Below, piece by piece: positions 43,083 to 54,479 of a stretch of DNA of 64,000 nt (within the stretch, counting starts at the first letter, position 1; the number at the start of each line of letters is the position of its first letter). Source of the DNA: Gnetum montanum. Taxonomy: Eukaryota > Streptophyta > Gnetopsida > Gnetales > Gnetaceae. The stretch is from assembly GCA_015680685.1 (NCBI GenBank), contig MNCI01007695.1, positions 130,813-194,812 on the forward strand, written 5' to 3'. Under the pieces are notes generated by a model, which did not search any database, was not told where the DNA came from, and saw nothing but the letters and a program-made list of their open reading frames with translations. Both the position numbers and the translations under genes were made by a program.

Positions 43083-44927
43083 TGACATTCAAAAACATTG
43101 GTGGCTAGAACACTGAGAGGTCTACGCATGTATATCCTAACCAAAAATTCATGTGAGGGTCATGCTAGGAGAAATAGAAATGAGGTGCCCTGAGTGGTTT
43201 GGTTAATCAAACAAGGACTTACATGGTGTAACAATAACTATTTGTAAATAAAGTTTTAGTGAGCTTTGTGTGGGAGCCTAGACAACAAGCAAGAACATAA
43301 TGTGCCATGCATATGCAAATGTGTATCAACAATAGAAGAAAATGCAAGAGTAATGTTGAGAAATTTGAAACAAATGCTGAGAATATAGAACTAGAGTTTG
43401 AAGGTGGAGAAATGCACTACCCCAAGATCGGGGAGTGTAACTTTTGATCAAATAATGTTTGAAACTGGCATTCAGTATTCAGATAAGCACAGTAGCAGTG
43501 TAGTACTATGGTCACAATCTCTAGGATGTCACAGACATGGTGTTGATAGCTACAAAGGAGGCTAAACTTGCTAGGTTTGGTGCAAAGAAGACTACTTGGC
43601 CAGGTGTCAAGCTTGAGTGCTCATGTGCGAGAGTGATGAAGATGCTAAGAGTGCTCTAATTCTTAATACTTAAAATGATTTGTTGAAAAACCCTTATAAT
43701 GCTAATTATTGCAGTATTTATAATGCTAGGGTTGATGTGAGATGCAGATTGAGTGCCACATGGCCTAGGGTCCCATGTAGCATGGGCATGGACAAGTTAC
43801 ACTAACATGTTACACTCAAAATGTCATGCTTTAAGTGTCAAGCTCAAAGTGTTACGCTCTATAGGACAGGAACATGACCTTAGAAGCTACCAAACTATGA
43901 CCACACTACTCAAACTCCATGTGCTATAGTTTGAGAGTCTGCCATGTACCTACAAACAATGTCAAAACAAATGCAACTTGTAGTCTATGCTCTAGGACTA
44001 TGTCTTCCCCCTCTTTCCAGTAGGGTCAAGTGTGGGGATAATTTTGGGGATCAATGAGGGTGCAAAAGAAAGGAAGACTACTAATCTTGGCTACCAAAGG
44101 AATTTCAAAGCTAAAATGAAGGTTGATGCCAAGTTCTAGGAGCTTCTAGAGGCATTCAAGGCATTTTCCATGTGTCACAATGTCTATGCTACATAGTGTG
44201 ATAGATCGTAGTATGAATACTTAGAAAATTTTTGCATATTTTGACTTGTCACACTATCTATGTTGTGCATCGTAGTACCAGCAATTTGATGAATTTTGCT
44301 AGAATTTGCAATGTTTCTTAATGGCATGGTAAGCACACTCTAGGGTGTAGTAGGAAAGGCAGCCTCGAAAGTCAAAAAATTTCCAAATGCATCTTCCATG
44401 TCAAGATAGCTTCATAGATCCTTGTCCAACACTTAGACAAAATTTGACCTTGAAGCTTGTCAGGCTGGATACGTTGTGTAGCGTAGTAGAGCATGACAAG
44501 CCTAAAAGATAGAAAATTTACCAAACTATTTTGTCCATCCTGAGTACTTTTCATAGACTCTAGCTTGATGCCTAGGTGAACTAGTAACCAAGACATGTGT
44601 CAAGCTGGGCAAGCTAGAGAGCATAGTAAGCTTGATAGTTTAGGGGATAGAAAATTTGCTAAACTATTCAGCCCATCCGAAGCGATCCTTGACTACTTCT
44701 AGCTTGACATTTGTGTAGATTGGCCATGGAAGTGTGTGCTATACTAGCTGTGTTGGAGAGCATAGCAAGTAGACTTAGAAAATGTTTGTAAAAAATAGGA
44801 CTTCCAGTGTGCTACACTATCTACACTGCAAAGTGTGACACCAGACATAGAAAAAAAATTTCCCAAGTTTTGACACTTAGACAAATTTTCCATTGAACTA
44901 CAGGAGCAAAAAATTGGTGGTGTTTCA
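43083..44927 (-). repeat. Element D 3' LTR
   Basis: Pairs with 57707-59577. The minus-strand TATA, plus-strand tatttata at 43715-43722, is conserved in the other copy at 58368-58375. GCTAC/GTAGC-type inverted clusters occur near 44190 and 44260 as in A. The boundary was set by the shared ...aatgtca end on the minus strand. Confidence 0.88.
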
Positions 44928-44928
44928 T

Positions 44929-44940
44929 TGGCCCCTCTTT
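44929..44940 (-). promoter_or_regulatory. Polypurine tract of element D
   Basis: Minus strand AAAGAGGGGCCA next to the LTR, identical to A and B. Confidence 0.8.
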
Positions 44941-44945
44941 GTTGG

Positions 44946-46440
44946 CATCTAGAGGACTAACCCAAGATACATCGATAAAGAATATGAAACACCATGATGA
45001 ACATGACACTGACACTATTCATCAGTGCCTGCTTGGACAACGCTTCACTATGCTTGAGAGTGCTAAGGGATAGTCTAAAGAGATGGGCCAAGGGATGATG
45101 GATGGAGAGGACAACTATGGGATGCAACATCATGATGGCCTACTGCCAAAGCATGATCCCTTATTGAAGTGCTTGTGAGGGAGTGAGCATGCGAGGGGTA
45201 GCCTACCCTTTAGATTTTGACCTCTTGTTAAAGTGCTTGTGAGATGGTCAATCTAGGGTTGGACCAGTTATAAGATGACAACTGTGCCATTTCACTTGGG
45301 CACTTGGCTTGTATCATTTTCTTTCCCCTTTTCTTCTTCTCTTTTTTCAATTTTTTTATTTTTATCTATATATTCTTTTTTTTTTTTTGCTTCCTTTTGT
45401 GTTGTTGGGAAAATTATGTGTTAACATTTGCTTTCAAGAAATTGCATCGCATTATAGGATAGCCATTGCCTCTCTAGGATGAGTTGTGTTACATTTATTT
45501 AGGGCTTTGACTAGCCCACAAAATCACCCCATGGGATGAGGTGCATCATGTCCATCATGGGTTCAATCGCTAACTATAGGAAAAGTTTCATATGTATTGG
45601 GGAAAATTGCAAGGAATGTCTGAGATTGCAAGATCAAGATGTAGAGGTTAGTTTGGCTTGGGGAAGAGGGATAGTAGGGATGTGCACTCTTAAGTGGCTA
45701 GGTGAGTTAGAGTGGACACATCAAAACAATGCAGTGCCTTGCCACCATGATGGAACACACCCTTGAATGGTGCCACCCAAGCTTCATCCTGCAAATGCAA
45801 CATACAGAAAACAAGAAACAAAACCACCATGTGAGATGAGGGTGAAGCCTTATCTGCCTAGGCATTTCAAGGGCTATGAATGCTACATTAGTTGCATGCA
45901 ATGTCCAAAGCAAGAAGGCTAGTGTAGGCATCGACGGTGGCAAGCTAGAAAGCTATAGTAACCACACTAGAAGTAAGCACTCAAGTGGCTAGAAGTAATG
46001 GTGATGCAAGTGCTTAGAAGTTCTCACCAAAGGTAGGATCCATGAAACCCAACAACATGGGGGAGAATTGCGTTGTTGGACATTCTTCTAGGCTTGGGCA
46101 ATGGTGAGGGTCATAGGATGGTAGTGTTGTGGTTGGGCCACAGGACTACTAGGACTCCAGAGAGTGTTACTAATGGTGAGAGCTATGACTAGGAGGATTG
46201 GCAGTGATGATAGTAGCTCCAGAAGGTTAGCAAAATGCCAAACAACATCTTTGAAAGATTAGCAAGATGTTAGGGATGATGACATTGCAAATGTCCTAGA
46301 GGGTTTTTCCTTAATGATGTGAACTTCATCCTGGAATTGCAATGTCCCACCCCATCCTACCTAAGATGTGTGAGCAAGTGATATAAGATTGGGAGTATTC
46401 TCACTTACCTATCTGTAGAACTATGTACATTGAACTATAG
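44946..46440 (-). other. Element D 3' untranslated region
   Basis: Shares patches with the A tail, including a stretch that reads LAFLLWT in both by chance. A T-rich run lies at 45309-45395. No gene is supported. Confidence 0.55.
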
Positions 46441-46740
46441 ATGTTGAACTGCAAACCCAGTTTTAGGTCTTGGTAGACTACTTGTTGTGCTAGTTTAAAG
46501 TCCTAGCAGATCATGATCCCAGTTTAAGGTTTGGGTAGACCGTAATGTGCTAGTGTAAGGTCCTAGTAGATCATTGTGCTAGTTTAACATCATAGCGGAT
46601 AATGGATGGCCAGTTTATGGTCATAGTAGACCATGTTGTGGGTGCCAGTTTAATGTCATAGCCCAAGGATATTCTATGTCAGTTTAACGTTGTAGCAGAT
46701 GTCTATGCTAGTTTAGCATTGTAGCAGATGTATGCTTACC
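46440..46740 (-). repeat. Minisatellite array of element D after integrase
   Basis: About nine units read on plus as gtgctagtttaa-ggtcctagtaga, i.e. the reverse of TTAAACTAGCA. Counterpart of A 22868-23147. Confidence 0.85.
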
Positions 46741-46794
46741 TTGCTTGTGTCATTGGTATGATACTGCATGTCAGGTGTAATACAGCTTTAGGTA

Positions 46795-47975
46795 CAAATG
46801 GTTAATAGGATTGACAAACTCATTTCCATCTAGATTAGCAAGTTTGAAGGCTCCATTGTCATATGCCTTAGTGACCAAGAAAGGCCCTTCCCAGTTGGCT
46901 GAGAATTTGTCTGTGGCCTTATGGATGACCTTGATGAATAACTCCCATTTTTTGATTGGCTATTGATGCTAATTGTGATAGTACTTTTGTTGTTGCTTCT
47001 CTTGGCACCTCTCGATGTGATCAAGTGTTTACATGTGCTCCTCCTCTATAGAGTCAAGGTCGATGGTTTTCAACTTGTTATTCTAAACCTCATCAAAGAA
47101 GCTTGAAAGGATCATGTGGAGCAATAGAACCTACAATTTAAGAGGAAACATTGCTTCAAATTCATACACAAGACTATATGGTGCTTTACATGTCACGGTT
47201 CTACATGTTGTGCGATAGGCCGATAGTGCATAGACTAGTTGCTTGTGCCATTATCGCTTGCTATTGTTAAGAATCTTCTTTAGAAGGTTGATGACAACCT
47301 TGTTTCTAGCCTTTGCTTGACCATTCACCTACAAGTAGTATGGTGATGAGAAAGAGTTTTTGATGCCAAGGTTTTCACATAAGGCTTTGGTTTTTGCACT
47401 ACTAAATTATGGCCCATTGTTTGTGACTATAGTCATGGGGAGACCAAACCGGGTTACTATGTTGTTGAGAATGAATTTGCAAACTTGCTGCGATGTGGTC
47501 TTCCTAAGGGGAATGGCTTCAACGCACTTTGTGAAATACTCAGTTATAGTAATGATGAAGTTGTGTCCTATAGAAGACTTAGGCATTATAGGCCCTATGA
47601 TGTCCAACCCCCAACATTAGATTGGCCACGTGATCTATGTAGTATGTAGTTCAATGGGTGGCACGTGCATTAGGTTCTCATGTCACTAACACATGTCACA
47701 TGTCCTAACCTTAAAGACATAATCACTGACAATGTAAGCCAAGTAATAGCCTAGATGTCTTATTTTTTCCACCATTGCCCTAGGAGCTACATGATCCTCA
47801 CATAGTCCTTCATGGACTTGGTCAATGATATTTTTTGCTTCACTACCATTGACACAAGTTAATAGTATTCCATCATAGGATATATGACATAAGGTGCAAT
47901 CACCTATGAGGACATACTACTGTGACTGCTTTCATACTGTGTCCTTTTGGGTAGATGTTACATTTTGTGGGAGCT
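46795..47975 (-). pseudogene. int: Element D integrase
   Basis: On the minus strand: zinc-binding part with RTCDM, core MDIIGPIMPKSSIGHNF (47607 downward), TEYFTKCVEAIPLRKTTS and MTIVTNNGP, where the second catalytic Asp is Asn (47421-47419), as in A. The C-terminus reads FSANWEGPFLVTKAYDNGAF and NHLYLKLYYT near 46800. A frameshift lies near 46990. Confidence 0.88.
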
Positions 47976-47979
47976 CTCC

Positions 47980-49948
47980 CTATTGGATTTGTAACTTAAT
48001 ATTGTCATACCACTCTTGCGTGTGTGTTGTACTTATGGATGCAATGCTTGTTGTGTGAGTTATAGGTTCAGTGCAATCCACTATCGAAGTGGAAAAAGTG
48101 GAGAACATGTTTGGCACTATGCTTAAGGCTAAAGTAGCTAGTGCATCAACTATGGCATTTTCATTGCAGGGGATATGTTGGACATCTATGGTTGTAAATT
48201 TTTTAAGCATGTGTTTTGTGAAATCATAGTAAGGTTGTAGATGTTGTGCCTTACAAGCATAAACATCTATGACTTGGTTAATAACTAGCTGTGAATCACC
48301 TCAGATTGCTATATTTTGAATTCCTAACTCTTGGGTTGCTAAGATGCCTCTAAGAAGACCTTCGTACTATACCACATTTTTTGTACAAAGAAATGCAAAG
48401 TGGTATGTGAAGGGTCAGATCTTCCTAGAGGGGAATGTGATAATGGTAGTATCACTACCACCTTGTGTGGTCGAAGCACTGTCAAAGTGTAAAATAACCT
48501 CAAAATTTGCAGGTACTTGGCTTATACTACTAACATGTTCATCCAGGAATTTTGGATCTATCATTGCCTAATCATCTATGGGTGAAGCCATAAGCTGTGC
48601 AACTATTACTTGACCTTTTGTGGATGCCTATGCTATATAGTTCAGGTCAAACTCTATGGTTATTATCTTTCACCTTGCTATTCTACTACTTTCACATATG
48701 TTTGTTGTAATATCCCTAAGTACGTTGCTCTTGCAGATGACATTAACTTGACTATGGAAAAGGTAGTGTCTCCACTTTTTAAGTGAAAAGACTAAGGAAA
48801 GATAATTTTTCCCACATTGTTATATTTTTCCTTGTGTGCTACTAATGCATGGCTTAAGTAGTCAACAAGAACCTCAAAACCATTGTCTCACTTTTGGCAA
48901 AGTAGAGAAGCAATGAACATGTCTAAGTTTGCAATGTAAATGTAGAAAGGTTTATCTCCCTACGGAGGGTAGACTATTCGAAGTTGAACTAGCTCCTTTT
49001 TAGGTTTTCAGATGCCTCTTGGCATTGATCTTTCCACTCAAAGTTGATCCCCTTTTTGAGAAAATTTTGCATTGGCTACAACTTATCAATCAACCTTGTG
49101 ATAAACCTATGTATGAATTTTATCCTACCTTGTAATCCACGTAACTCCTTAAGGTTTGCTGGTGGCGCCAAGTTGGTGATAGCCTTGACCTTGTTAGGGT
49201 TTACATGTATTCTTGCTTTTGATATCACAAAGCCTAACATGTGACTATTTTTTATGTCAAAGACACACTTTTTTGGGATTAATCCTAAGGTCATGTCTAC
49301 AACAACATTTGAGGACATGGTCCAAGTCATTCAGGTGGTCATGAGCCACTTTGAACTTAACTGCTATGTTGTCAATGTAGTCATTGAGCAATTCTAACAA
49401 ATAGTTGTTAAAGATATATGTCATTGTATGTTGATATGTTTCTCTCGCACTCTTTAGTCCAAATGGCATCATTGTATAATAAAATGTACCCCAAGGGTCA
49501 TGAAAGTAGTGCTAAGTTGGTGCTCATGGTTGATGCAAATTTGATTGTATCTTGAGAACCCATCCATGAAGGACAACAAGGCATGACCGACCATAATATC
49601 GACGAGTTGGTCAATACTAGGCAATGAAAATCATCATTAATGGTTTCCTTGTTTAAGTCCTAGAAGTCTATGCAAATGCATATACTTCCATTTTTCTTGG
49701 GAACAACTACAATTTTTGAAACCCAGTTTGCATAGTTAGCTACCTGAATAAAACTAACTTTGTAAATCTTAGTGATCTCATCATGGATGGTCAACGTGAC
49801 CTTAGGCTTGATTGTATGAGCCTTTTGTTTAATTGGTTTAATTCATAGATCTAGGATAATGTTATGTTATATTATACATGGGTCTAAGTCCAACATGTCC
49901 TCATAGGACCATGCAAATGCCTTGAAATTGTCACTAAGGACTTTCTAG
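47980..49948 (-). pseudogene. pol: Element D pol: RT, RNase H, second RNase H
   Basis: RT begins at KVLSDNFKAFAWSYEDM near 49948 with almost no linker, then VVVPKKNGSICICIDF, MMPFGLKSARETYQHTM and YIDN (49379-49368), in which the second Asp of the YxDD box is Asn. Next are NLKELRGLQGRIKFIHRFI, gypsy RNase H and the second RNase H with DVQHIPCNENAIVDALATL (48210-48150). TAA at 49869-49867 falls at the codon where A and B have TAG. Confidence 0.88.
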
Positions 49949-52900
49949 AACCCACTTGGGACAGTTTACTATGCTAGAGGGTAAGCCCTATTGTGATTTT
50001 TTTCCTCATTTTTTTCTCTTTATACTATCTATTGTCTCATGGATTAGGATGCTTACTACTTTTTTTCCTATTTCCAAATGTTTTGCTGATGAAAACAACC
50101 TTCATGATGGAGAAGGGATATTAGCCCTAGTCCAAATAGCCCTATAAGAGTTCTCATCCACTAAGAACATGCGTGCTAGCATTATAGGGAAAATTTTGGT
50201 AGATATGACAAATTACCCTACTAGATACTCCAAATCCTATGTGAAGTGCTAGGATTTCAGCTAGTTGGATGTTGAGTGGACATCCGAGATACCTAGTGTA
50301 GAAGAGGCTTCAATCCCACTACCATTGTTCCTCACACCATTTGTGCCACATAAGTTGTATTACTATTTATTTTCATGCACTTTTTATTTTTAAATTTTCA
50401 TCACATTTCTAATTCCACTTTTGTTTACTGCAACTATAGCAAATTTTGGGGAGGTCATAGTGATGGTCTTTGGACACGCTGAGGCCAGTCTTCTTTTCAA
50501 TTATGGCGAGGTTGATGATTCGTAGTGTTGGTTGTGCCACGAGGCCTTAGCAAGTTTAACCTATAATCTTCAATGGGTTGGGCTCATGAACCTATTCTTA
50601 ACCATGAACCCAAGCATCCCAATAGTAGAGATGATTACCCTCAGTGACTCTTTCATAGAGAGTGCTAACCATTTTTGCACATGGGTTCACAACATGTGGG
50701 TGGTCTTTGAAATCATGGACAACCTCTTTTCAGATATCTTTGGCATCCCCTTTGAAAGTCTACCTATAGGTGAGAAAACTAGCAAAGAGCTAAACCACAA
50801 AGAAGACATTGAAGAGTGGCTGAGCACTAAGAAAGATCACAAGGATATACCCATGAAGTAAGTAAAATTTTTGGTGGCCCAACGCCTCTATCTCATCTTC
50901 TGGGCTCATGCATTTCCTAATCTTCTTTCCCAAGGAAAATTCATTGGGGTAGAGCAAGCTTGGGTAATGAGAAACATAATAGAGGAAGGGACACAATACA
51001 ATTGGGCCAAATACCTTGTCGATGGCCTGTAAGTTGAAATTATCAAACTTCATGATAACCTCGAGGCATGCTATCATGTACATTTTTCATTCTTTGTAGT
51101 GTGCCTGTGAAGGTTTGCAAAATTCTTGGTGGTCCATGAGAATGAGCTATGGATAGTATAAAATTACACCTAGATATCCAAGCTATGGATTCATTATTTA
51201 TTTCATATGACATAGTCACAAGACCCCACAAAGGCTATTGGTGAGACCTTTTTAGTAACCACCAAGGGCCATGTGAGGCCATCCTACAATGTGCATGATA
51301 GTGTTGGAGAGGATCCTCCTACCAACACAAGCAACATAGTGAGGGAGGCATGACTCATCATTGAGACAGTGAGATCAAAGATGCAGATTAAGAATTCTTT
51401 CCCTACGAAGGAGCCCATGTATGAAATTGAAGAAAGGGGATAAAGGCTACACCTTAGACTTAACGATGCACAATCAAAGTTAGCCAGTAAGTATACATTA
51501 TTTAGTATATTTCCTTTTTATATATAATTATCATTACATTTTTTTTCTTTCGTAAAATGTTCTAACTTAGGTTTGTGCAGCATAGGCAAGAAGGCCCTTA
51601 TCATAGAAGAGCAACCCTTAGAGGAGGATGTTCCTTAGTTGAAGGGACACATGGTAGATGAAGATGCCACTAAATTTTTGAGGTAGCTTGAAGAGGAGGG
51701 GCTACAATTCAAGGATGGTGAGTTTGATCACTTTTTTGAAAGCATTCAAATGAACGATCCCCCCACTCTCACCCCTAAGGGTTTTCTAGGTGGGAGCTTT
51801 GCACCACTATCTTCATTATGTTCTTCCTTTATTTTTTTATAATTTTTATATTTTGTGTTTCATTTTGATGACCCTGACATGCTTTATCTTACAATGGGTG
51901 ATGCTTCTACTAAGTGTCGTGAATCTACATCCACTTTCCACTCACAACCATGGGAAGAAACTCTAGACAAGTTTGCCTTCATACAAGGTGTAGTGGATGA
52001 CATGATCAACTACCTAAAATAAATAGATCCTAAGATAGGTATGTTTGTGTTTTTTTTTTCTTTTTGAATTCTTGTTTTTCTTAAGACTAATGTTTCCCTT
52101 TTTGGTATAACAGGCTCACGACTTAAGTGGGATCCATGAAGAGCGATCTAAGTTGATGTTGTACCTGAGTTCCCTCCTGAGGTAGAATAGGTGTCTAATC
52201 ATATATATGATAAGGCAAGCAAGTGTGCACTGCATTTGACATGATCATTGTGGGAGTGTAGGTGCATGAATGAGAAGCTTTGGAAAAGAGTACAAGAGCT
52301 CTGAGAGTAGAAGGTGAATCAGGTAGCCTAACTAGAAGATTTGCAGTTGTGGTATGACTTCTTGAAGATCCATGATAAATTAGACTATAGCTGGCATACA
52401 GCTATGATTGACTATGCTAAGTATTGGTTGGTCATCAGAGGCAAAAATGAGGCTACTTGTGAGGTTATTAAGCAGCTCTTACTGATGGACCTCTTAGCTC
52501 AGAAGAACCAAGCCTAGAAGGACTACAATGCCAAAGTATATCAGTGGAGACAAACTCAGAAGAATCACAAGTATCATTACAAGATGAAATGTGTAGCCTA
52601 TCATAAGAAGTACAAGGATGAGTCTATGAAGCACCTATGTCATGACATATTCCTTGATGCCATCGGTGCAATGCAGGCTTACAACATGTTTGCAAACCAC
52701 CTAGTGGTTAGTGAGTCCCCGAAGAGGGAGATCATTGTTTCTTCCAGAGAGATTACATTTGCCACATTTTTTCTAGGGGCACCCATATGGATAGCCATGG
52801 AGAAAGGGAAGACCCTTGCAATCATTTATTTGAAAGAGGAAGATTGGACACACATGTCAAAAGAGGAGATCCTTTAATGCCTAGAGGTTGGCCTCAATAG

Positions 52901-53094
52901 GATGCCCTCAGACATGGACACGGGCCCATCTTAGGTTGGTTAAATTTACTTTATTTCTATCTATTTCATAATAATTTTACATGTTATCCTCTTTATTGAT
53001 TAATTTATCATTTTTTCTTTGTTTTGTGCAGGATCCAAGTAAAGATGCAAGACCCAGCGAAGCAACAAATAAAGATGGAGGGGAAGAGCCTTAG
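49941..53094 (+). pseudogene. Antisense spliced gene inside element D, 5'-truncated
   Basis: Exons in plus orientation: tail of exon 2 (49941-49980), then 50080-50353, 50440-51486, 51581-52038, 52114-52934 and 53032-53094. Each matches an exon of the gene in A in order and size (for example 1047 against 1056 bp, 821 against 807 bp), and most introns keep GT-AG. Domain blocks: ENNLHDGEGILALVQIAL, HNMWVVFEIMDNLF, AHAFPNLLSQGKFIG, DKFAFIQGVVDDMINYLK, EDLQLWYDF, HDIFLDAIGAMQAYNMF. Exon 1 and most of the HAD exon are gone, replaced directly by RT sequence at about 49945. Many stops, often TAG. Confidence 0.7.
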
Positions 53095-53299
53095 CTTCCC
53101 ATCATTAATATAATTTAAAACATTTGAAATGTAGCCCTGTTGTTGGGAAATTTTGTATCTTTTAATGTGAATGTAATCTTGAACTATGTATTTTATTTAT
53201 GATTTAATGAAAGGCACGATATTTATTTATCTATGGTGGTATCATTTTAACTTGTATTTATTTTATCTTACTTTGAATTTTTTTTATATAATTAGACCC
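53095..53299. other. 3' flank of the antisense gene in D
   Basis: AT-rich; contains aatgtgaatgtaatc and tttaatgaaaggc. No polyadenylation signal can be assigned with confidence. Confidence 0.3.
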
Positions 53300-53480
53300 C
53301 TTGTGGGCCCCATGTGATAGTTTAAGGCCATTTTGGGCTGTCACTAATTTAAGATCATTTTGGGCCATAGGCTAGTTTAAAGCCATTTTGGGCCATCTCT
53401 AGTTTAAGGTCATTCTGAACCATCTCTAGTTTAAGGCCATTTCGGGCCACCGCTAGTTTAAGGCCATTTTAGACCATACT
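53300..53480 (-). repeat. Minisatellite array of element D between antisense gene and protease
   Basis: About six units of ctagtttaaggccattttgggcc type on plus, the reverse of the array 1 motif of A (13355-13672). Confidence 0.85.
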
Positions 53481-53799
53481 TTTTTTTTGTGGCTAAATGA
53501 AAGCATAACTAATGTAAGAAGCAAACATAATGCAAATTGAATCTATATAGGCAAAAGAGGCTAAAAACAAGTTAGACAGGTAAGCAAGTTAGGGACATGC
53601 CCTAATCATGCAGATGTTTTCTAACCCAATGTGGGTTAGGCAGTGCATAAGGCATAGAAGGCACTAGGCAGTACTTCCCTAGGTCATCATCTACCATAGA
53701 AAAGGGTAGTTCCACCCATAGAGCTTCCTCATGGAGGTCACTCATTTTGCTTGGTTCATCAGCTAAACAACATCAACTTTCATTGCAAGCAAGTGGTGT

Positions 53800-54470
53800 G
53801 CCTTCAAAGATCTCTACCTTTGACCCTTGCTTAGTGTCTGCATTATTGATGGTCTAAGAGACTATGTTGTCACCAAAGATCACAACTTCTTCACCCTCGT
53901 AAGGTAAGTGGATCTCTTAGTGGATTGGTGAAGAGAAAATCCTTAGTTGGGCTAACCAAGATCTCCCTAAGATTAAGTTGAATTCAGTCATCTCTTCAAT
54001 CACGATGAACTCTGCATTAGTGAGGAATTGCTTCCTTACCACAAAATCAATCATGACTATTCCTTTGACAACTGCATGGGCTCCATTGAAGGATTTTAAA
54101 TAGGCTATTTTCGTTGGCATGATTTGATCCACTAGGTGAAGCTTATCAATGACAGGGAATGGGATAACATTGGTTGATGCCCCATCATCTACATGCACCC
54201 TGAAAATTTTATACTAGCCCATGCAAATTGCTATGAACATGGGTGTAGTGGTTACTTAAACCTTCTCAAGGCTAGCTTTGATTGCTTCATTGCAAAAGGT
54301 AAGGAGTGCTGACCTTGGTTCTTCAGTTGCAGGCAAGAGCATTATAGCATGGATAGCCTTTTCCTCTACTGGCATGTCTTCCTTAATAAGAATGGATGCC
54401 AACATGTGAATCAAGGCTTCACAATGTGCAAGGAAGGTCATAATTAGATCATATAGGCTCAAAGTTGTAT
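53800..54470 (-). pseudogene. Element D protease region
   Basis: On the minus strand: linker MSLYDLIMTFLAHCEAL (54462 downward), then MHVDDGASTNVIPFPVIDKL (from 54198) with the active-site Asp-Gly, and FNLILGRSWLAQLR near 53960. It is colinear with A at 12462-13000. The tail contains WVELPF, as in A. One stop separates linker and protease (near 54256). Confidence 0.85.
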
Positions 54471-54479
54471 TCTTTTGTT

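Noticed and set aside
43096-44927. D LTR starting at 43096 and 57720
   Set aside because: The 13 bases outside (tgacattc-aaaa) are also shared by both LTRs and give a TG start, so the boundary was moved to 43083 and 57707.
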